NCBI GenBank assembly: GCA_964461335.1
Contig: CAYWTY010000001.1
Coordinates: 6,406-70,405, forward strand
Direction of reading: 5' to 3'
Length of the DNA: 64,000 nt
From: JAKJBL01 sp964461335
GTDB taxonomy: Bacteria > Bacillota > Clostridia > Christensenellales > CAG-138
The notes under the pieces were generated by a model. That model was given only the letters and a program-made list of their open reading frames with translations, was not told the DNA's origin and did not search any database. Numbering within the stretch: the first letter of the stretch is position 1; the number at the start of each line of letters is the position of its first letter. Positions 52,323 to 61,298 of this stretch are shown piece by piece. A program made the position numbers and the translations under genes.

Positions 52323-54059
52323 TCAAACCACAGAAGCTTTCAGCGTAAACCTAAAACATGTCTCTTTGTTGCAGTTCTCTACCCAAATTCGCTCACCAAG
52401 CATTAATATAATTTCACTCGCTATTGCAAGCCCGAGCCCGGTGCCTTGTTCTGCATGTGCATTATCGACTTTATAAAAACGCTCGAAAAGGTGCGGGAGG
52501 TGTTCTTTTGGGATTTCTCCTGTACTGCAGACAGACAGTATTAGACTCTCGACACTTTCTTCTGCAAAAAGCCTTACTCTACCTCCATCCACCGCATACT
52601 TAACAGCATTGTCCAGCAGTATTACTAAAATCTGCTCAACTCTATCTTTGTTTGTGTGAACGGTTAGCTTAGCATTCACAGGTAGATATAAAAATTCAAG
52701 TCCGCTTTCCATGGCTGCAATACTAAACCGTTCTGCAAGCCCAACAAGCAGCGGGTTTAGTTCGAAATCGCACTTTTTTAAAGCTACTGCCCGAGACTGC
52801 AGCCTTGAAAGCTCAAGCAAATCATCAATGAGCCTTGAAAGTCGAATACTCTCTCTAAGTATGTAGCCATAATATCGCTGACTATCTTCGTTCTTTTTTA
52901 CTAGCCCGTCATTTAGCGCCTCTGCAAGGCCTCGAATAGATGCTGTAGGCGTACGCAGTTCATGGCTGACATTGGCAACATAGTCACGGCGCGTCTGCTC
53001 AAGGCGCATCTCTTCTGTAATATTCTGTATCATTGCAACAGCGCCTGCGATTTCTCCTTCGTGCCCGACAATGTTAGTTTTTGTTATTCGAAGCTGTTGC
53101 TCTTGAAATGTAGCTACTATAGACATTGCCCCGAAATCCCCATGCTTGGCTGCGACTTGAAAAGCATCCGGCCACAATATGTTTAGTAGTTCCAGCATTT
53201 TATCCCCGGAAACAGCTAATATGTTTTCGGCAGCTTTGTTAAAATGTGTAATTCTGCCTGTATCACCTACAGCTACTACCCCTTCCCTTAGGCCATCCAA
53301 AATACTATGCAGCCTGTTACGCTCAAGCGTTAAATCTCCGATTGTAAGCGATAATTCCTCAGCAAGCTCATTTAGCGAATGGCCGAGTTGGCCAATCTCA
53401 TCAGTTCGCTTTTCGTCCGCTCGGATAGAGAAGTCACCCTTTGCCATGGCTTTTGCAGCACGCGACATTTGCAGAAGCGGCCTTGTTATGCTGAGCGACC
53501 CGAGATATGCAGGCAATAGCATTATTATAAAAACGCCGATTATGCTGACTATAAGCGCACTGTTTAGCCCGCTTAAAGCTGCTTTTACCTCATAAAGAGG
53601 TTTTGTTAAAAACACAGCCCCAAGCACAGATGCATCGACACCATATACGGTAGCTGCTACAATAATACCAAGCTCTTTTGAAGATGTGACAAGCATGCCT
53701 GTTGTATTTGATAAGACTTGAGGTAAATATGGAGCTAGATAACTTAACACCTTAGCTTCCTCCTCACCCCCCGTATTTGCAATAAGCATTCCGTTTGGCG
53801 AAACTACATGTACAGTTGCATCCCAAAGCATACTGTCGCTATTCAATATTTGTTCAAGCATAAGCGTTGAAATTTCACCGCGCTGGTACTGCGAGACCAT
53901 CGTACTAATGAAAACAGCGCGTGGAATTAAATCTCTTGCTTTCATGCCCGTAAACACATTTTGGCTTGTATATGAGAACACTATGCCAGCCAATAGCGCA
54001 AACAGCAAAAGCGAAAAGAAGGTGAACAAAAGCAGCTTTTTCAAAAATCCACTTTTCAT
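52323..54059 (-). CDS. Membrane sensor histidine kinase (PhoR/WalK type)
   Basis: This is a 578-residue kinase with two membrane spans (about 9-29 and 165-187) bracketing an outer domain of about 135 residues. It continues with a HAMP linker (ITRPLLQMSRAAKAMAKGDF), a PAS domain (about 240-335), HisKA with the phospho-His in VANVSHELRTP, and an ATPase domain ending GTGLGLAIASEI. This order is that of PhoR and WalK. The ligand is unknown. Its ATG overlaps the response-regulator stop (ATGA), so the pair is made together. A short AGCCT/AGGCT hairpin (about 52238-52255) follows the gene. Confidence 0.92.
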   Translation of the reverse strand: MKSGFLKKLLLFTFFSLLLFALLAGIVFSYTSQNVFTGMKARDLIPRAVFISTMVSQYQRGEISTLMLEQILNSDSMLWDATVHVVSPNGMLIANTGGEEEAKVLSYLAPYLPQVLSNTTGMLVTSSKELGIIVAATVYGVDASVLGAVFLTKPLYEVKAALSGLNSALIVSIIGVFIIMLLPAYLGSLSITRPLLQMSRAAKAMAKGDFSIRADEKRTDEIGQLGHSLNELAEELSLTIGDLTLERNRLHSILDGLREGVVAVGDTGRITHFNKAAENILAVSGDKMLELLNILWPDAFQVAAKHGDFGAMSIVATFQEQQLRITKTNIVGHEGEIAGAVAMIQNITEEMRLEQTRRDYVANVSHELRTPTASIRGLAEALNDGLVKKNEDSQRYYGYILRESIRLSRLIDDLLELSRLQSRAVALKKCDFELNPLLVGLAERFSIAAMESGLEFLYLPVNAKLTVHTNKDRVEQILVILLDNAVKYAVDGGRVRLFAEESVESLILSVCSTGEIPKEHLPHLFERFYKVDNAHAEQGTGLGLAIASEIILMLGERIWVENCNKETCFRFTLKASVV

Positions 54060-54748
54060 TTACCTGTCTCGAACTTATAACCTATGCCGTAAACAGTCTT
54101 AATCCCCCATCCGACATTATCCTGGGGGAGCTTTTGCCGAATTCGTTTTATTTGAGTATCTACAGCACGCGCATCACCGAAATAATCGTATCCCCAGACC
54201 TTTGATAGTATCTGTTCGCGGTCAAATACACGGCCAGGATGTGAGGCCAACAAATAGAGAACCTCAACTTCTTTCGGGGTTAAAGGCACAGACTTGCCAT
54301 CTATTCGAACATCATAACTGGCAGCGTTAATTTCCAACCCTTCGAAATTTAACACCTGTTGCTTTTGAACCTGCTTCTGTTCGGTTCGCCTGAGCACTGC
54401 TTTTATACGCGCTACAACCTCGCGTGCGCTAAAGGGTTTCACAATATAGTCATCAGCCCCGAATTCAAGCCCAAGTATGCGGTCAACTTCTTCGCTCTTT
54501 GCTGTGAGCATTATAATCGGCACATGGCTTTCTTTGCGTAATTCGCGGCAAACCTCTGTGCCTGTTATTCCAGGCATCATTAAATCAAGCAGGATTAAGC
54601 TAGGGTTCTTTTCCTGCGCCTTTTTCAGCGCCTGCATTCCATCAAAGGCGCTCTCGAACGTAAACCCTTCTCTTTCAAGGTAAATCCCGAGCGTCTCATG
54701 AATTATTGGCTGATCGTCACAAATTAAAATATGAGGCGCTTTTTGCAT
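54056..54748 (-). CDS. OmpR-family response regulator (PhoP type)
   Basis: This two-domain regulator has 230 residues. The receiver has the acidic pair in ILICDDQ, phospho-Asp in LILLDLMMPG (about 55), T in MLTAK and K in DDYIVKPFS. The C-terminal winged helix has TPKEVEVLYLLASHPGRVFDREQIL and RAVDTQIKRIRQKL. A GGAGG ribosome site is 6 nt upstream. It is the first gene of the pair with the downstream kinase, and has its own promoter. Gene names phoP, walR or resD cannot be told apart from sequence alone. Confidence 0.93.
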   Translation of the reverse strand: MQKAPHILICDDQPIIHETLGIYLEREGFTFESAFDGMQALKKAQEKNPSLILLDLMMPGITGTEVCRELRKESHVPIIMLTAKSEEVDRILGLEFGADDYIVKPFSAREVVARIKAVLRRTEQKQVQKQQVLNFEGLEINAASYDVRIDGKSVPLTPKEVEVLYLLASHPGRVFDREQILSKVWGYDYFGDARAVDTQIKRIRQKLPQDNVGWGIKTVYGIGYKFETGK

Positions 54749-54780
54749 GCTATGTCCTCCAAATGATTGCTGTCCCCTAA

Positions 54781-54809
54781 ATTATATAATTAGGCGGTTC
54801 TTAAAACAA
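54781..54809 (-). promoter_or_regulatory. Promoter of the PhoP/PhoR-type pair
   Basis: The minus strand has TTGTTT (54804-54809), a 17-nt spacer and TATAAT (54781-54786). A second possible -10 (TATACT) lies further upstream next to a GGGAG/CTCCC inverted repeat. Confidence 0.6.
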
Positions 54810-54878
54810 CAGCATTTGCTATTGATGTGCTCTTTAGTATACCTCTTGGGAGTATTACCTCCCTCTTTTCTTTTTACA

Positions 54879-54912
54879 AAATAAAAAAAGGGCAGTCTGC
54901 ATACTGCCCTAT
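54879..54912 (-). terminator. Terminator of the V-ATPase operon
   Basis: AGGGCAGT (54889-54896) and ACTGCCCT (54903-54910) form an 8-bp stem. On the minus strand it is followed by TTTTTTATTTT. It lies just past the subunit D stop. Confidence 0.88.
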
Positions 54913-54923
54913 GCTGCGTTAGG

Positions 54924-55553
54924 TTAGCCTTTTTGTGCAAGCATTTCTTTTGTCTTCATTAGGCGAGTGAGGTTGCCGCGTTCATTTTCATCAAGCTTCA
55001 TTGTAATCATACGTATAGCTTCCTCAAATTGAGGTATCATCACATACTCTAAAGCATTTACACGGCGCCTTGTTTTTTCTATTTCATCAGCAAGGCGGTT
55101 GCAGATTTTCTCTACTTCCGCAAGCTCAATAAGCATCGGCAGCAGCTCAGCAAATGCTTGAACTGCAGCATCGAGTTCTGCACTGGTGGTTGCAAACCCA
55201 TATGGATACTCAAACCCTGCACTTTCCTCAAGCGTAAGTTTAGGCATCTTTATAGATAAAACATTATGTATTGAGGCAAGTACTGTTGCTGGACGAGCCG
55301 GGTAGCTTAGCGCTTCTTCTATTGATGCATGGCTCATCGAGGCACGCGCAATTACAAATTCCGACATAGCTATGGAAAGCTTTTGTTCTACCTGTTCACG
55401 AAGCAAGCGGTTGCGCCTTATAAAGATGATGAACCTGCGCACCATTTCATCACGCTTATCTTTCATCAGTTTATGCCCGCGCACAGCAACCTGGCGTTTT
55501 TTCTTTAGGTTGCTTAGTTCCATGCGCGTAGGTTTTACCTGCAGGGCAGCCAT
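54924..55553 (-). CDS. ntpD: V-type ATPase subunit D
   Basis: This is the central stalk subunit, 209 residues, forming the long coiled coil that turns inside the A3B3 head. The N-terminus VKPTRMELSNLKKKRQVAVRG and the C-terminal ENERGNLTRLMKTKEML block are typical. The middle part is variable. It lies 2 bp after the subunit B stop and is the last gene of the operon. No assembly factor gene follows. Confidence 0.94.
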   Translation of the reverse strand: MAALQVKPTRMELSNLKKKRQVAVRGHKLMKDKRDEMVRRFIIFIRRNRLLREQVEQKLSIAMSEFVIARASMSHASIEEALSYPARPATVLASIHNVLSIKMPKLTLEESAGFEYPYGFATTSAELDAAVQAFAELLPMLIELAEVEKICNRLADEIEKTRRRVNALEYVMIPQFEEAIRMITMKLDENERGNLTRLMKTKEMLAQKG

Positions 55554-55555
55554 TA

Positions 55556-56938
55556 CTACTCCTCCTTAGCTTCAGGTAGATATTTTTCGATATAAGCATC
55601 CCTAATTCGTTTTAATTCGGTAGTAGGCAATATCGAAAGCAGTTTCCACCCTATTGCTAAAGTTTCTTCGATTGTACGATTAGTGTAATAACCTTGGGAT
55701 ACATATTCTTTTTCGAAGCTATCAGCAAATTTTGCATATAGCTTATCAGTATCCGAAAGTGCTGCATCACCAAGTATAACAGCAAGCTCTTTTGCATCTC
55801 TGCCACGCGAGTATGCAGCAAAGAGTTGGTTCATTGTATCCGCATGGTCTTCCCTAGTTTTGCCGCTGCCAATGCCTTTATCCTTTAGGCGTGAAAGCGA
55901 GGGCAAAACATTTATTGGTGGGGTTAAACCACGCCTGTTTAGTTCACGCGAGAGGATGATTTGCCCCTCAGTTATATAGCCGGTTAAATCAGGTATAGGA
56001 TGAGTTATGTCATCTTCAGGCATTGACAAAATTGGTATCATTGTTATGGAGCCCTTTTTGCCTTTTATTCTGCCTGCTCGCTCATACATTGTTGCAAGGT
56101 CTGTATACAGATACCCCGGGTATCCGCGGCGACCCGGCACTTCCTTGCGTGCAGCGGAAACTTCGCGCAGAGCTTCTGCATAGTTTGTAATATCAGTAAT
56201 TATTACAAGCACATGCATATCAAGCTCATAGGCAAGGTATTCTGCGGCAGTGATTGCCATTCGCGGTGTTGCAATACGTTCAATGGCAGGGTCGTTTGCA
56301 AGGTTAACAAAAGTTACTGTACGCTCTATTGCACCTGTTGCACGGAAATCACTTATGAAAAAATCTGCTTCTTCAAATGTGATACCTACAGCAGCAAATA
56401 CTACAGCAAAGTTTTCATCCTTACCAAGCACTTTTGATTGCCGCGCAATTTGCGCTGCTACCTGAGCATGCGGTAAGCCGCTTCCTGAAAACACCGGGAG
56501 CTTTTGCCCGCGGACAAGCGTGTTGAGCCCATCGATTGCAGAAATTCCTGTTTGGATAAACTCACTTGGATAATCTCGTGCTGTAGGGTTTATGGGTGCA
56601 CCATTAATATCAAGCCGTTTGACAGGTATTAACTCAGCTCCTCCATCTATTGGGCTTCCCATCCCGCTAAAGACACGCCCAAGCATATCCGGTGCAACTG
56701 CAAGTTCAATGCTTCTGCCAAGAAACCGTGCCTTAGATGTTGTAATGCGCAAGCCTTGGGAACCCTCGAAAAGCTGCAATAAGGCTTTATCACCGTTGAT
56801 TTCGAGTACGCGCCCATGGCGCAGCTCACCATCTTGCTGTTCAATTTCAACAAGCTCGTCGTATTTTACCCCTTCAACATTCTCTACCATCATTAGGGGC
56901 CCTACGACTTCTTTTATGGTGCGGTATTCCTTACGCAT
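55556..56938 (-). CDS. ntpB: V-type ATPase subunit B
   Basis: This is the regulatory, non-catalytic head subunit, 460 residues. It starts [19 protein letters not shown] and has the B-type sequence [16 protein letters not shown] in place of a true Walker A, then [20 protein letters not shown] and the [19 protein letters not shown] block. It overlaps the end of subunit A by 8 bp. With subunit A it forms the nucleotide interface of the head. Confidence 0.96.
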   Translation of the reverse strand: MRKEYRTIKEVVGPLMMVENVEGVKYDELVEIEQQDGELRHGRVLEINGDKALLQLFEGSQGLRITTSKARFLGRSIELAVAPDMLGRVFSGMGSPIDGGAELIPVKRLDINGAPINPTARDYPSEFIQTGISAIDGLNTLVRGQKLPVFSGSGLPHAQVAAQIARQSKVLGKDENFAVVFAAVGITFEEADFFISDFRATGAIERTVTFVNLANDPAIERIATPRMAITAAEYLAYELDMHVLVIITDITNYAEALREVSAARKEVPGRRGYPGYLYTDLATMYERAGRIKGKKGSITMIPILSMPEDDITHPIPDLTGYITEGQIILSRELNRRGLTPPINVLPSLSRLKDKGIGSGKTREDHADTMNQLFAAYSRGRDAKELAVILGDAALSDTDKLYAKFADSFEKEYVSQGYYTNRTIEETLAIGWKLLSILPTTELKRIRDAYIEKYLPEAKEE

Positions 56939-58706
56939 CCTCTTCCCCTCCCTCGGAAAGCCCGTTCATCTCATTGCGGAGCTGTTCCATTATCTGCTTA
57001 AAGCGTTCCTCGCATTCTTCTTCAGGCGTATATTTAAAGCGCGCTATAGACTCGCGTACAGGCAAAGCTGTTAACTTTGCAAAGGAAGCATCTTCATTAA
57101 GTGCTTCCACCCCTTGCTCATAATAGGCAAGCATTACGGATAACATCATAAGCTGCTTCTTTAATGAGGCGTATGTATCCACTTCATGGAATGCGTTTTG
57201 GTGGAGAAAGTCCTCGCGTATTGAACGTGTTGCCTCAAGTATCAAGCGATCATTAAAGCTAAGCGCATCTATCCCCACAAGGCGCACAATTTCATCAAGT
57301 TCGCTCTCGTTTTGAAGAAGGTTCATAAGCTTTTGAACCATTGCGGGCCATTCTTCTGTTATTTCTTTTTTATACCACGCGCCAAGCCTATCAATATAAA
57401 GCGAATAGCTCTGAAGCCAATCTATAGCCGGGAAGTGACGCGCATATGCAAGCCTGCTTGAAAGCCCCCAATATACCTTAACAATGCGGAGGGTCGCTTG
57501 CGAAACAGGCTCTGAGATATCCCCCCCCGGGGGTGATACAGCACCGATTGCCGTTACAGCGCCAAGCCGCGGGTTGGTGCCAAGCGTTTCAACAATGCCA
57601 GCACGTTCGTAGAATTCAGCTAAGCGGCTTGAAAGATATGCAGGGTAGCCTTCCTCGCCAGGCATCTCTTCTAACCTGCCGCTCATTTCACGAAGCGCTT
57701 CAGCCCAGCGCGATGTTGAGTCAGCCATAACTGCAACTTTATAGCCCATGTCGCGGAAGTATTCAGCTATTGTTATACCTGTATATATTGAAGCTTCACG
57801 TGCTGCAACAGGCATATCAGAGGTGTTGGCTATTAGAACTGTGCGCTTCATAAGAGAGAGCCCGGTTCTAGGGTCCTTAAGCTCAGGAAACTCCATAAGT
57901 ACATCCGTCATTTCGTTTCCGCGTTCGCCACAGCCTACATAAACTATAATATCCGCATCAGCCCATTTTGCGAGCTGGTGCTGTACTACTGTTTTGCCGC
58001 TACCAAAAGGCCCTGGAACTGCAGCAACTCCGCCTTTTGCAATTGGGAACAAGGTATCTATTACTCGCTGACCTGTAAGCATAGGCTCATTAGGAGGCAG
58101 CTTTTTCGCATATGGTCTGCCTTTTCGCACCGGCCACCTTTGCAGCATAGAGACTTCAAGTTCTTCTTTGCAAGTCTTTATTCTCGCAATAGGGGTAACG
58201 ATGTTAGAATCTCCCTCGAATATCCATGTTAGAGCACCCTCAACACCAGGGGGTACCATTATTCGATGTTCTACTGCTTCTGTTTCCTGAACTGTGCCTA
58301 GAATATCTCCAGCTCTAACTGTATCGCCAATTGCACAAACAGGTTTGAAAGCCCAAAGCTTTTCATGGTCGAGTGCATCAACTACAATACCGCGCGTAAT
58401 ACGGTCCCCGGTTCGGTCCCGAATTAGATTAAGCGGACGCTGTATTCCATCGAAAATTGATTCGATGAGACCGGGCGCAAGCTCAACAGAGAGAGGTGCG
58501 CCAGTTGTTTCAACGGGCTCTCCCGGACCTATACCTCCGGTTTCCTCATAAACCTGTATTGATGCACGATCACCGCGCAGTTCAATGACCTCGCCAATAA
58601 GCTTTTTCTCTGAAACACGGACAACGTCATACATTTGAACATCCGCCATGCCATCAGCGACAATCAACGGGCCGGATACCTTGATAATAGTTCCAATTTC
58701 ACCCAT
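56931..58706 (-). CDS. ntpA: V-type ATPase catalytic subunit A
   Basis: This is the catalytic head subunit, 591 residues, which is the family length. Walker A is GPFGSGKTV, followed by [12 protein letters not shown]. The non-homologous region of V-type A subunits is visible ([20 protein letters not shown], then [10 protein letters not shown]). [24 protein letters not shown] residues are here as [20 protein letters not shown]. It follows subunit F directly with no gap and overlaps subunit B. Confidence 0.97.
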   Translation of the reverse strand: MGEIGTIIKVSGPLIVADGMADVQMYDVVRVSEKKLIGEVIELRGDRASIQVYEETGGIGPGEPVETTGAPLSVELAPGLIESIFDGIQRPLNLIRDRTGDRITRGIVVDALDHEKLWAFKPVCAIGDTVRAGDILGTVQETEAVEHRIMVPPGVEGALTWIFEGDSNIVTPIARIKTCKEELEVSMLQRWPVRKGRPYAKKLPPNEPMLTGQRVIDTLFPIAKGGVAAVPGPFGSGKTVVQHQLAKWADADIIVYVGCGERGNEMTDVLMEFPELKDPRTGLSLMKRTVLIANTSDMPVAAREASIYTGITIAEYFRDMGYKVAVMADSTSRWAEALREMSGRLEEMPGEEGYPAYLSSRLAEFYERAGIVETLGTNPRLGAVTAIGAVSPPGGDISEPVSQATLRIVKVYWGLSSRLAYARHFPAIDWLQSYSLYIDRLGAWYKKEITEEWPAMVQKLMNLLQNESELDEIVRLVGIDALSFNDRLILEATRSIREDFLHQNAFHEVDTYASLKKQLMMLSVMLAYYEQGVEALNEDASFAKLTALPVRESIARFKYTPEEECEERFKQIMEQLRNEMNGLSEGGEEDA

Positions 58707-59042
58707 CTAACCTTCCTCCGCAAAAAGAATGTCCGTACCAATTGCTTTTTCAACGTTTGCTTTTATCTGCGCCATTGCAATACCCGAAGCCCCATGAGAG
58801 TCGGGGATTGGTATAATGGCAGGGAATGTCTCAGTTTTATACTTTGATATAGCCTCGCTGCAGGCTTTATAAAGCGGCTCTGTAAGAAATATCACCTTGT
58901 AATTTTCTCTTGCAAGCTTATGTATCAGCTTTGATGCTCGTTCTGAATTTGTTTCATCAAACACTTCAAGCCCAACAGCCTTAGCAACAAGCACCGAGTC
59001 GCGATCGCCAACTATTGCAATACCAGCCCTTTTTTTATCCAT
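58707..59042 (-). CDS. ntpG: V-type ATPase subunit F
   Basis: This small central-stalk subunit has 111 residues (called NtpG in Enterococcus). The N-terminus AGIAIVGDRDSVLVAKAVGLEVF is the Rossmann-like family start, with VIFLTEPLYKAC and PAIIPIPDS further on. It overlaps the end of the subunit C gene by 8 bp and ends next to the subunit A start, so all three are translationally linked. Confidence 0.93.
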   Translation of the reverse strand: MDKKRAGIAIVGDRDSVLVAKAVGLEVFDETNSERASKLIHKLARENYKVIFLTEPLYKACSEAISKYKTETFPAIIPIPDSHGASGIAMAQIKANVEKAIGTDILFAEEG

Positions 59043-60015
59043 AAAGCTCCCGCAGCCTTTCTGAAATAATTGAATCCGGCAAATCGTTGCGTTTGGCTGT
59101 TAGAATTAGCCTAATGCACTTTGCTTCCTGTTCACGTGCAAGCAGAAAGCCTATTATTGGCGCAATTGTGTCAATTTCGCCCTTGTTACGGCCGGCTAAT
59201 GTTATTAAATAGTTATCTCTTTCGCGCTCAAGCGAAGATATGCGCCCAGTGCGGAGCATCGCGTCTAAGCCCTGCTGTATTGAGCGGCTGGCAGGCCCAG
59301 TTGCGACAGCCTTGGCAAACGCTTCAATAGGTATTTCCATAGCACATGAAAGTGTTTGAAATGTAATGTCGCCACCTGGGATATAAACTTCTTTTAGTTT
59401 ATCAGCACCTTGGTTCATAGCACGAAGCCTAAGCGTTCCAAGTACATTGTTAAAGTCCGCCTGTGCTTTAAAATACTCAACAACGAAGTCATTTCCGTTA
59501 TTTAGAGCATATTCCATATAAGCATTGTCAAGCTGAACTGATATTTTAACTGGGTTGATATGGGAAACAAAGCTTAGCTCAAGAGACTCCATTGCAAGCC
59601 GGAGCAAGTCAGGAAGCGCTGAATAATCCGAAGATGCAACCATATGCGAAAGCTTTTCTGTATCGTATATGCCGCCTGACATAAATGCAGGTTCTTCGGT
59701 TGAGCCAGTCAGCCTGAGCTTAAGCAGCAGTTTTAAGTTATGAATATCAGCTTTCATCAGGAAGATATCCGTCAGAAGCGGATTAGGCGTTACTTCGCGG
59801 ATAAGCGTATATGTTTGCAGAAGCGCTGAAGCTATAACTTCTTCAGAGTCTTCAATTGTGGCCTCAGGCATTGTGCCATAGCCTGAATCCAGCAACAAGC
59901 GAAGTGCTTCCTGCGCACTCGCCTCAGCCATGCGGGCAAGCCTTTCCTTGTTGAGTAGCTTTTTTTCATGCACGCGTACTCGCGCCACGCCGAATAAGGC
60001 GCTCTGCTGTGGCAT
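59035..60015 (-). CDS. ntpC: V-type ATPase subunit C
   Basis: This is the socket subunit linking the membrane rotor to the central stalk, 326 residues, all-helical (V-ATPase subunit d/C family). Recognisable stretches include LKLLLKLRLTG, ADFNNVLGTLRLRAMNQG and the C-terminal REQEAKCIRLILTAKRNDLP. The last of these is the family signature. It lies 14 bp after the subunit E gene. Confidence 0.92.
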   Translation of the reverse strand: MPQQSALFGVARVRVHEKKLLNKERLARMAEASAQEALRLLLDSGYGTMPEATIEDSEEVIASALLQTYTLIREVTPNPLLTDIFLMKADIHNLKLLLKLRLTGSTEEPAFMSGGIYDTEKLSHMVASSDYSALPDLLRLAMESLELSFVSHINPVKISVQLDNAYMEYALNNGNDFVVEYFKAQADFNNVLGTLRLRAMNQGADKLKEVYIPGGDITFQTLSCAMEIPIEAFAKAVATGPASRSIQQGLDAMLRTGRISSLERERDNYLITLAGRNKGEIDTIAPIIGFLLAREQEAKCIRLILTAKRNDLPDSIISERLRELYG

Positions 60016-60029
60016 AATAAACCCTCGCT

Positions 60030-60638
60030 TTATTCGAATAAAATCAACGCAACTTCACTCTCTGTATTGTTGCGCACATCACGAAGGAGTGCATCAAATG
60101 AACAATCCTTCTCATAGCCTTCACCAACAAGCAGAAACCCGCCGCTAATTGCGGCCTTTCCACTGCTAAGCTCCAGCTTAGCTTTGCCTGCAGCTTCAAA
60201 CTCTTTATTTATTAGAGGCAGTATGTGGGCAAAGACATTTGAATCGTTTTCGGAAGGGATAATGCGCTCCCCGCCGTCAGCTTCGCTTATTGCAAGCTTT
60301 AACAGAAATGCTTCACGCTCCCTGCCGCTTATTTTATGGAGTCGCTCGAGTGCAGCTACAAATGCTTTTTCAATAATTTCACGCTTTTTTGCAAGCATAT
60401 ATTTTCTTGAATCAAGCTCTGCATTTGTGCGATTGCGTTCTAACACTTCTTTACGCATTCGCTCAATCCTTGCTGCATTATCTCGAATAATTACTGTTTC
60501 CCCATGTTTTGCGCGCTCACGTATAGTTTCAACTTCAGCTTGCGCCTGTTTTGCTATTACCTCGGCTTCGGCTCTTGCATCATCCAGAATGCGGCCGATT
60601 AGTTTTTGCGCTCCACTGTTAGATTCGCTCGGTATCAA
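60030..60638 (-). CDS. ntpE: V-type ATPase subunit E
   Basis: This peripheral stalk subunit has 202 residues from TTG 60636-60638, chosen for the GGTGG stretch just upstream; a TTG at 60665 would add nine residues. The N-terminal half is a long helix (QKLIGRILDDARAEAEVIAK, then AEVETIRERAKHGE) that pairs with subunit H. The C-terminal half is a globular head (ISGGFLLVGEGYEKDCSFDALL). The start is uncertain. It stands between subunits K and C. Confidence 0.88.
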   Translation of the reverse strand: MIPSESNSGAQKLIGRILDDARAEAEVIAKQAQAEVETIRERAKHGETVIIRDNAARIERMRKEVLERNRTNAELDSRKYMLAKKREIIEKAFVAALERLHKISGREREAFLLKLAISEADGGERIIPSENDSNVFAHILPLINKEFEAAGKAKLELSSGKAAISGGFLLVGEGYEKDCSFDALLRDVRNNTESEVALILFE

Positions 60639-60733
60639 TGCGCCACCAGCCTTTCCGATTAACAAACCTGTTCATGCCAAGCCCACTTATTCAGGGGAAT
60701 GACGCTTACACAAGTTATAGAGTATCTGGGATT

Positions 60734-61231
60734 TTACCCGACCTGAACACCATTAACAAGAAGGAAGGAAATAAGCAGCGCAAGAACTGCATATGTCTCA
60801 ACCATTACTGTTAAAATAATGGCTTTCCCTGCTTCTTCGCCACGCTTTCCAACTAAGCCGATACCGCTTGCAGCGACCTTACCCTGATAAATAGCAGAAA
60901 TAAAGCCAGTAAACCCAACGGGTATTGCCGCATAAAGCAATGACAAGCCCTGTTCAAGCGTAACAAATGGCCCCCCTGCTCCAAGCAGACCGGCCTTAAC
61001 TGCGATTATGAATGCTATTAGAAGACCATAAATCCCCTGCGTACCAGGCAGCAGTTGAAGAACGAGCACCATACCGAACTTTTCAGGCTCCTCGGAAATA
61101 ACCCCACCACCTGCCTGGCCGGCAATACTTACGCCCATAGCCGAACCTGCACCAGCAAGACCTGCTGCGAGTGCTGCGCCTAATGTGGCAAACACCACAC
61201 CAATGTTTGGGATTGCCTGTAAACCTTCCAT
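60734..61231 (-). CDS. ntpK: V-type ATPase rotor proteolipid subunit K
   Basis: This is the membrane rotor subunit, 165 residues, with four spans from a duplicated hairpin. The ion-binding residues of the Enterococcus hirae sodium rotor are all kept: L61, T64, Q65 and Y68 in LQLLPGTQGIYG (same numbering), Gln at 116 in YQGKVAASG and the essential Glu at 145 in MVETYAVL. This predicts sodium rather than proton coupling. A strong AGGAGG ribosome site precedes the ATG, as expected for a subunit needed in about ten copies. Confidence 0.95.
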   Translation of the reverse strand: MEGLQAIPNIGVVFATLGAALAAGLAGAGSAMGVSIAGQAGGGVISEEPEKFGMVLVLQLLPGTQGIYGLLIAFIIAVKAGLLGAGGPFVTLEQGLSLLYAAIPVGFTGFISAIYQGKVAASGIGLVGKRGEEAGKAIILTVMVETYAVLALLISFLLVNGVQVG

Positions 61232-61298
61232 TATTGCATTCCTCCTGATTGTTTCATTTCTAATAATTATTTAGTTTAACATCAAACATATATTGGAG

